A stretch of 64,000 nt of DNA from assembly GCA_035304385.1 (NCBI GenBank), contig DATGQD010000036.1, forward strand, positions 1 to 64,000, given 5' to 3'. This stretch comes from ZC4RG29 sp035304385 (GTDB taxonomy: Bacteria > Bacteroidota > Bacteroidia > Cytophagales > Cyclobacteriaceae). The notes under the pieces were generated by a model that made no database searches, was not told the origin of the DNA, and worked only from the letters and a program-made list of their open reading frames with translations. The position numbers and the translations under genes are program-made. Positions 58,933 through 64,000 of the stretch are shown here, piece after piece (position 1 is the first letter of the stretch; every line of letters starts with the position of its first letter).

Positions 58933-59655
58933 ATGAAATCTCGCTACCTCATCCTCGCCGCCGTAGTGCTTGCCCTCGCTTGTGGAAAGCAGCAGGCAAC
59001 CCAGGAAAGCGCCACTGACACGGCCGCACTGGAAACCCCACAAGCCGACGAAGGCTGGATCCTGTTGTTCGACGGCCAGACTATGAACGGATGGCGGACG
59101 TTCCAAAACCAGGAAAACGATAGCTGGGAAATTGTGGATGGCACCCTCCACTGCAAGCCTTTCGACGATGCCAAAAAGCGGGCCGACCTGGTCACGGTAG
59201 ATCAATACGATAACTTCGAATTGTCGTTTGAATGGAAGATAGCCCCACAAAGCAACAGCGGTGTAATGTTCCGCGTAACCGAAGATTATGATCAACCTTT
59301 CTTTACCGGTCCCGAATACCAAATCCTCGATGACGGCGGATATCCCGGTGAAGTAAAAGAAGAAAACTTCAGCGGCGGAAACTACGACATGCACGCGCCC
59401 GTAAACAAACGGCTCAACCCCGTGGGGCAATGGAACACCTCAAAGATCGTCGCAAACGGAAAGCACGTCGAACACTGGCTTAACGGCGACAAAGTCGTCG
59501 AATACGAGATCGGATCCGAAGACTGGAACACCCGCAAAGCAAACAGCAAGTGGAATGACGTCGAAAGCTATGCCGTACCCGAGCGCGGTCACATCGACTT
59601 GCAGGATCATGGTAACGAAGTCTGGTTTCGCAATATCATGATCCGGAACCTTTGA
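58933..59655 (+). CDS. DUF1080-family lipoprotein (LamG-like)
   Basis: A 240-residue lipoprotein, lipobox LALAC (Cys17), with a single DUF1080 beta-sandwich: WILLFDGQTMNGW, WEIVDGTLHCK, FELSFEWKIAPQSNSGVMFRV, then EYQILDD and the final GHIDLQDHGNEVWFRNIMI. These are hallmarks of the family, some members of which are hydrolases acting on 3-keto-disaccharides. The exact substrate is unknown. Start 58933 is chosen to open on the lipoprotein signal. Confidence 0.9.
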   Translation: MKSRYLILAAVVLALACGKQQATQESATDTAALETPQADEGWILLFDGQTMNGWRTFQNQENDSWEIVDGTLHCKPFDDAKKRADLVTVDQYDNFELSFEWKIAPQSNSGVMFRVTEDYDQPFFTGPEYQILDDGGYPGEVKEENFSGGNYDMHAPVNKRLNPVGQWNTSKIVANGKHVEHWLNGDKVVEYEIGSEDWNTRKANSKWNDVESYAVPERGHIDLQDHGNEVWFRNIMIRNL

Positions 59656-59701
59656 CGCGCTGACCGCACGCTTCCGGATAAACGCGTAACTTGCGGACCA
59701 A

Positions 59702-61600
59702 ATGTGCGGCATCACAGGCATCTTTGCGTTTAATCTCGTCGGCAAGTTCAACAAGATCCACGTCACGGCAGCTACGATGGCGCTGCACAAACGGGGGCCG
59801 GACTTTCAGGACATATACCTCGGCGACAACGTTGCCCTCGGCCACCGACGCCTTTCGATCATCGATACTTCCGACGCCGGCAACCAGCCTATGTGGGATG
59901 ACACCGGGCGCTACTGCATCGTCTTCAACGGCGAGATTTTCAACTTCCCCGCCCTGCGCCAGGAGCTGGAAAACGGAGGCGTAACCTTCCGTTCCCATTG
60001 TGATACGGAGGTATTGCTACGCCTGTACATTCGCGACGGTGTAAAGTGCCTTACACAACTTAACGGGTTTTTCGCGTTTTGTATTTACGACAGATCCGAA
60101 GAGACTTTGTTCCTGGCCCGCGATCGCTTTGGAGTAAAGCCGCTGTACTACCTGTTCGACGAAGACAAATTCATCTTTGCATCGGAGATGAAGGCCATGC
60201 TTCACTACGGTATCGAACGCGAGATCGATGAAACGTCCCTCCTGACCTACCTGCAACTAAACTATATTCCCCCACCCCACACCATCATAAAGGGCATACA
60301 CAAACTATTACCCGGCCACTACCTTCGTGTGCGCCGGCAGAAACTGGAGGACGAGGTATATTACACGCTCCACGACGGTGCTGCGAGCGACTTTAAAGGA
60401 AGCTATGAAGAGGCGCAGGAAAAATTAAGAGCCTTGCTCGACGCAGCCGTACAACGGAGATTGATTTCGGACGTGCCACTGGGAGCATTCCTGAGCGGCG
60501 GCATCGATTCTTCGGTGATCACCGGACTTGCCGCCCGGCATAAACCCGATCTCCACACATTCTCCATTGGGTTTCGCGACCAAAAATTCTTTGACGAGAC
60601 CGAATATGCACGGTTGGTAGCAGATCACTTCAAGACGAACCACACTGTTTTCTCGCTGACGAACGATGATCTGTACCGCCATGTGCACAACATCCTTGAC
60701 TATATCGACGAACCGTTTGCCGACTCGTCGGCGATCGCGGTTTACATCCTCAGTCAGGAGACCCGGAAGCATGCGACGGTGGCATTATCCGGCGACGGTG
60801 CGGATGAACTCTTTGGCGGCTACAACAAACACGAAGCGTTCCGGAGATCGTTCAACCCAGGACTTCGGGAAAGGATCGTCGCACAGCTGCAGCCTTTATG
60901 GCGGCTGCTGCCCCGATCGCGCAACAACGCCGGAGCCAACACCGTACGCCAGCTTTTGCGGTTCAGCCGCGGAATGAAGGCTCCCTTACCGGACCGGTAT
61001 TGGCTATGGGCAGGTTTCGCGACGCCTGACGAGGCTATGCACCTGCTGGGCCCGACTATGCAGGAGAGGCTCAACATTCAGGATTTCGAAGCACGAAAGG
61101 CCTCCTTGCTCTCGGGCCTGACTCCTGATGGCGATATCAACGATGTGCTTCGGCTCGACATGCGCATGGTCCTGGCCGGCGACATGCTGCACAAGGTCGA
61201 TCTCATGAGTATGGCCAACAGCCTGGAGGTGCGCGTTCCTTTCCTCGACGTCGAGGTCGTTAATTTTGTCTCTACTCTTCCCGGCGATTGGAAAATCAAC
61301 GACCAGATGCGGAAGCGGATTTTACAGGATGCCTTTCGCGATATGCTCCCCGCGCAGCTGTACAACCGGCCGAAGAAGGGATTCGAGGTTCCCCTGCTGA
61401 AGTGGTTCAGAAAGGAAATGCGCACCACCATCCAGGACGACCTGCTGGCTGATTCTTTTATCCGCGACCAGGGACTCTTTAACCCGGACGGTGTCCGCTC
61501 TCTCAAACGAAAACTCTTCTCTTCCAACCCCGGCGACGTCCATGCCCGGGTGTGGGCGCTGCTGGTGTTCCAGCATTGGTGGAAAAAATACCTGTCCTAG
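59702..61600 (+). CDS. asnB: Asparagine synthase, glutamine-hydrolysing
   Basis: Converts aspartate to asparagine with ATP and glutamine amide nitrogen. The 632-residue chain has an N-terminal glutaminase domain beginning MCGITGIF (nucleophile Cys2), the typical RDRFGVKPLYY, and a synthase domain with the PP-motif LSGGIDSSVITG and LSGDGADELFGGY. C-terminal KGFEVPLLKWF is characteristic of AsnB. It is followed, after a porin gene, by a glutamine synthetase, so amide-nitrogen metabolism clusters here. Confidence 0.96.
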   Translation: MCGITGIFAFNLVGKFNKIHVTAATMALHKRGPDFQDIYLGDNVALGHRRLSIIDTSDAGNQPMWDDTGRYCIVFNGEIFNFPALRQELENGGVTFRSHCDTEVLLRLYIRDGVKCLTQLNGFFAFCIYDRSEETLFLARDRFGVKPLYYLFDEDKFIFASEMKAMLHYGIEREIDETSLLTYLQLNYIPPPHTIIKGIHKLLPGHYLRVRRQKLEDEVYYTLHDGAASDFKGSYEEAQEKLRALLDAAVQRRLISDVPLGAFLSGGIDSSVITGLAARHKPDLHTFSIGFRDQKFFDETEYARLVADHFKTNHTVFSLTNDDLYRHVHNILDYIDEPFADSSAIAVYILSQETRKHATVALSGDGADELFGGYNKHEAFRRSFNPGLRERIVAQLQPLWRLLPRSRNNAGANTVRQLLRFSRGMKAPLPDRYWLWAGFATPDEAMHLLGPTMQERLNIQDFEARKASLLSGLTPDGDINDVLRLDMRMVLAGDMLHKVDLMSMANSLEVRVPFLDVEVVNFVSTLPGDWKINDQMRKRILQDAFRDMLPAQLYNRPKKGFEVPLLKWFRKEMRTTIQDDLLADSFIRDQGLFNPDGVRSLKRKLFSSNPGDVHARVWALLVFQHWWKKYLS

Positions 61601-61890
61601 CTTTTCACGTTCCAACACCTATCTCCCGGTATCAGCAAATCAGGAGGCAGGTTCACTTTTTACCCCACTTTCGAAAAAAGTAGTCATACTTAGTCCTCCA
61701 CAGGGTTAGAATTTACCCCATCTACAACGATTTCGTAAATTTTTATTCACAATTGATTCATTTTGAACCCTCTTTTGCAAAAATTTCGAAAAAATACATA
61801 CTGCTATAGCGCACTTAAAAACCGGTATGATGACTTAAGAAAACTCATTTACTACTCTACTAAACAGCAATTCTTAACCCCCAAAACGCT

Positions 61891-63072
61891 ATGAAACTTA
61901 GAACCTTACTGCTGATGATGATTGCCTTCCTCCTGATAACCCCGGTCGCGTTCGCTCAGGACGATACGACCGAGGAGGGGGCTCAATCCTTTACCTTGTC
62001 CGGAACGATAGACACCTACGTACACACCACCTTCGGCACCATGAATCCTTTCGCAGGCACCTACGATGGAGATGCCATGCTGATTCATGCGCCGACTACG
62101 GCATTCGCCAACCTCAAAGGTTTTTCGTTGGGTATGGTGAACCTTATAGCCGCCTATGAAGGCGAAAAGGTGGGCTTTGTGGCCGACCTCGTGTTCGGCC
62201 CGCGCGGATCGGACGCGGTATTCGGATCGCCCTTTTACTCTTCTACGGGGCAAATTATTAACCAGATGTACGCCTACTGGAAGCCGTCGGATAATTTCAC
62301 CCTCACGCTGGGTAACTTCAATACCTTCGTAGGCTATGAAGTGATTTCACCGGCGGTCAACTTCCACTACTCGACATCCTACATGTTTTCCTGGGGGCCA
62401 TTTTCGCACACCGGGCTTAAAGGTAACCTGGAGTTCGGCGATGGCATGAACGTAATGCTTGCCGTAATGAACCCCACCGATCTGACGGAATTCAATCCGG
62501 TAAACACATACACGCTCGGTGCGCAGATCGGCAAGTCGGGCGACGCAGGCGGCATTTACCTCAACCTGCTCTACGGCGATCAGGACGGGAAGCTTGACGC
62601 CGATGTAGACCCCGACGGCACCGCGTCAATGGGAAATCTGTTTCAGGTCGACCTGACCGGAGGATGGGATCTCAGTGAAACGTTCTACCTGGGGTTAAAC
62701 GCAACCTACAACCAGACATCGCCCGGCGAAATCGTTAACGGTTCCAACGTTGAAGATCTCGATGGCGACGCCGGCTCGTTCATGGGTGTTGCGCTGTACC
62801 CCAAGCTCGCGCTTTCGGAAAACACAGCACTGGGTCTCCGCGTCGAATACTTCGCAATCAAGAACGACTATATCAATTTGTTTATGCTGGATAATGGCGA
62901 CGGAAGTGTCATTGACGTGACGCTCTCCCTGAATCACACCATCGGTAACCTCACGTTTATCCCCGAAGTACGGATCGATAAAACATCGGAGGATTCGTTC
63001 ATCACCAAAGGGTTCGATGATGTCACCGATACGTTGATCTCGCTCAACTTTGCAGCCGTTTACAAATTTTAA
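61891..63072 (+). CDS. Outer-membrane porin (OmpL-like beta-barrel porin-2 family)
   Basis: A 393-residue outer-membrane barrel protein with a Sec signal (cleaved near AFAQD). The mature start, FTLSGTIDTYVHTTFGTMNPF, the strand-rich pattern and the final aromatic ending LNFAAVYKF fit the OmpL-like porin-2 family of Bacteroidota. Solute unknown. It lies between asnB and glutamine synthetase on the same strand, which hints at nitrogen-compound uptake; that is inference. The 290-nt upstream gap is AT-rich but no clean promoter was seen. Confidence 0.82.
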   Translation: MKLRTLLLMMIAFLLITPVAFAQDDTTEEGAQSFTLSGTIDTYVHTTFGTMNPFAGTYDGDAMLIHAPTTAFANLKGFSLGMVNLIAAYEGEKVGFVADLVFGPRGSDAVFGSPFYSSTGQIINQMYAYWKPSDNFTLTLGNFNTFVGYEVISPAVNFHYSTSYMFSWGPFSHTGLKGNLEFGDGMNVMLAVMNPTDLTEFNPVNTYTLGAQIGKSGDAGGIYLNLLYGDQDGKLDADVDPDGTASMGNLFQVDLTGGWDLSETFYLGLNATYNQTSPGEIVNGSNVEDLDGDAGSFMGVALYPKLALSENTALGLRVEYFAIKNDYINLFMLDNGDGSVIDVTLSLNHTIGNLTFIPEVRIDKTSEDSFITKGFDDVTDTLISLNFAAVYKF

Positions 63073-63191
63073 TTGAAGCATAGGGTAAAATAAAATTTTG
63101 ATAAATCAATACGGGGGTAATTGCTAACCCCATATATTGGCGCGTCTTATACAACCTCACACCATGTTTCACTACTAATTCTCCATTTTAT

Positions 63192-64000
63192 ATGGCTAAA
63201 ACTAAGCTTGAGTACATCTGGCTGGATGGGTATTCACCCACCCAGAGTCTTCGCAGCAAGACTAAAATCGTTTCAAAATTCAGTGGTAAACTGTCAGAGT
63301 GCCCCATCTGGTCTTTCGACGGTAGCTCGACGCAACAGGCACCGGGTGGGTCTTCCGACTTGCTGCTAAAGCCCGTTGCACTCTTCCCTGACCCGGACCG
63401 GAAAGACGGATGGCTGGTGATGACCGAAGTACTTCACCCGGATGGGTCGCCCCATTCCACCAATGGCCGTGCCCTGATTGACGACGAAGACTCTGACTTC
63501 TGGTTTGGCTTCGAACAGGAATACTTCCTGTGGGATGATGCAACCAACAAGCCGCTTGGGTTTCCTGAGAAAGGTTTTCCCGGACCGCAAGGCCCCTACT
63601 ATTGCGGCGTAGGCGCTGGCAAAGCGTTTGGTCGTCACATCGTCGAAGATCACCTGGATCAGCTGATTGCAGCAGGCATTAACATCGAGGGTATAAACGC
63701 CGAAGTGGCTACAGGCCAGTGGGAGTTCCAGATCTTCGCTAAAGGCGCACGGGAAGCAGGCGACCAGGTATGGGTAGCCCGCTATCTGGCGGAACGGAAC
63801 GGCGAAAAGTACGGTGTCTCCATCAACTGGCATTGCAAACCCGTCCATGGCGACTGGAACGGATCGGGTATGCACGCCAATTTCTCCAACAGCACCTTGC
63901 GCGAAGCGGGGTCAAAGGAGGTCTTTGAAAAGATCTGCCGCGCATTCGAACCTGTCATTAGGGAGCACATCGAAGTATACGGTGCAGACAACCACCTTCG
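63192..64000 (+). CDS. Glutamine synthetase, beta-grasp type (partial, runs off the right edge)
   Basis: Reading frame from ATG 63192 stays open to the window end (269 codons). The start MAKTKLEYIWLDGYSPTQSL, the segment WSFDGSSTQQAPG, the metal/ATP motif FGFEQEYFLW and later AEVATGQWEFQ and WNGSGMHANFS match GSII-type (eukaryote-like, beta-grasp) glutamine synthetases of Bacteroidota. The C-terminal part, perhaps 70 residues, is missing. It makes glutamine from glutamate and ammonia, the amide donor for asnB. Confidence 0.93.
   Translation, partial: MAKTKLEYIWLDGYSPTQSLRSKTKIVSKFSGKLSECPIWSFDGSSTQQAPGGSSDLLLKPVALFPDPDRKDGWLVMTEVLHPDGSPHSTNGRALIDDEDSDFWFGFEQEYFLWDDATNKPLGFPEKGFPGPQGPYYCGVGAGKAFGRHIVEDHLDQLIAAGINIEGINAEVATGQWEFQIFAKGAREAGDQVWVARYLAERNGEKYGVSINWHCKPVHGDWNGSGMHANFSNSTLREAGSKEVFEKICRAFEPVIREHIEVYGADNHL

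Noticed and set aside
63113..63131. GGGG...CCCC hairpin before the glutamine synthetase gene
   Set aside because: Only four clean G-C pairs with a mismatch; too weak to call a terminator or regulatory element.

Overview
The window reads as chromosome of a Bacteroidota bacterium, most likely Cytophagales (Chryseolinea/Ohtaekwangia-like). Sequence evidence: a SusC/SusD pair, a type IX secretion C-terminal sorting domain, DUF4199, promoters of the Bacteroidota form TTTG-N19-TAnnTTTG, few Shine-Dalgarno sites, Sec/lipobox/TAT signals on many enzymes, and moderate GC. I see no phage, insertion sequence, CRISPR array or rRNA. Genes are tightly packed and all look intact. Two tRNAs are present: Leu(UAG) and Ala(GGC).

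Layout. 1-10.3 kb is housekeeping: a Fur-family regulator, a STAS protein and purA in one leftward unit, a Rel/SpoT enzyme, tRNA-Leu, then tig-clpP-clpX, lpxB and a QueD-like gene. 10.4-19.1 kb is a leftward operon susC-susD-lipoprotein-subtilase; the subtilase carries a T9SS sorting tail, which suggests a peptide- or protein-uptake locus. 19.2-24.3 kb is a leftward operon folD-queE-pabB-pabC followed by a TPR/beta-propeller/OmpA protein resembling PorE. 24.4-32.3 kb holds lepA, a TerB-like protein, an AcpH-like protein, thiL, a 47-residue lipoprotein, mce, an IscA-type protein, a DUF4198 protein and an aminopeptidase P.

32.3-43.6 kb is the most distinctive accessory region. It has two exported GH29 alpha-L-fucosidases, an orphan xylose-binding-type periplasmic protein, a LacI-family regulator, a bile-acid-symporter-family permease, an enolase-superfamily dehydratase with a TAT signal, and an RraA-type aldolase with a Sec signal. 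Taken together these suggest an extracytoplasmic route from fucosides to a sugar acid and its cleavage products, with the permease importing a product. That is inference from gene content.

43.6-58.9 kb is mixed: a DUF2784-like protein, a DEAD-box helicase, a PQQ dehydrogenase with a divergent outer-membrane protein, DinB and VOC proteins, tRNA-Ala, a LytS/LytTR two-component pair, a TonB-type receptor with an unusual C-terminal domain, the unit nlpC-glycosylasparaginase-cutC, and a GlcD-type oxidase. 58.9-64 kb has a DUF1080 lipoprotein, asnB, a porin, and a glutamine synthetase (beta-grasp type) that runs off the right edge.

Three repeat-rich intergenic patches stand out: an 8-bp TGAGTGAA tandem repeat at two loci 25 kb apart, a CCTGAAGG-based repeat with a 9-bp hairpin just before the orphan binding protein, and a GCAG-rich imperfect hairpin after the subtilase. 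All functional assignments come from reading motifs and recalling families; no database search was run.
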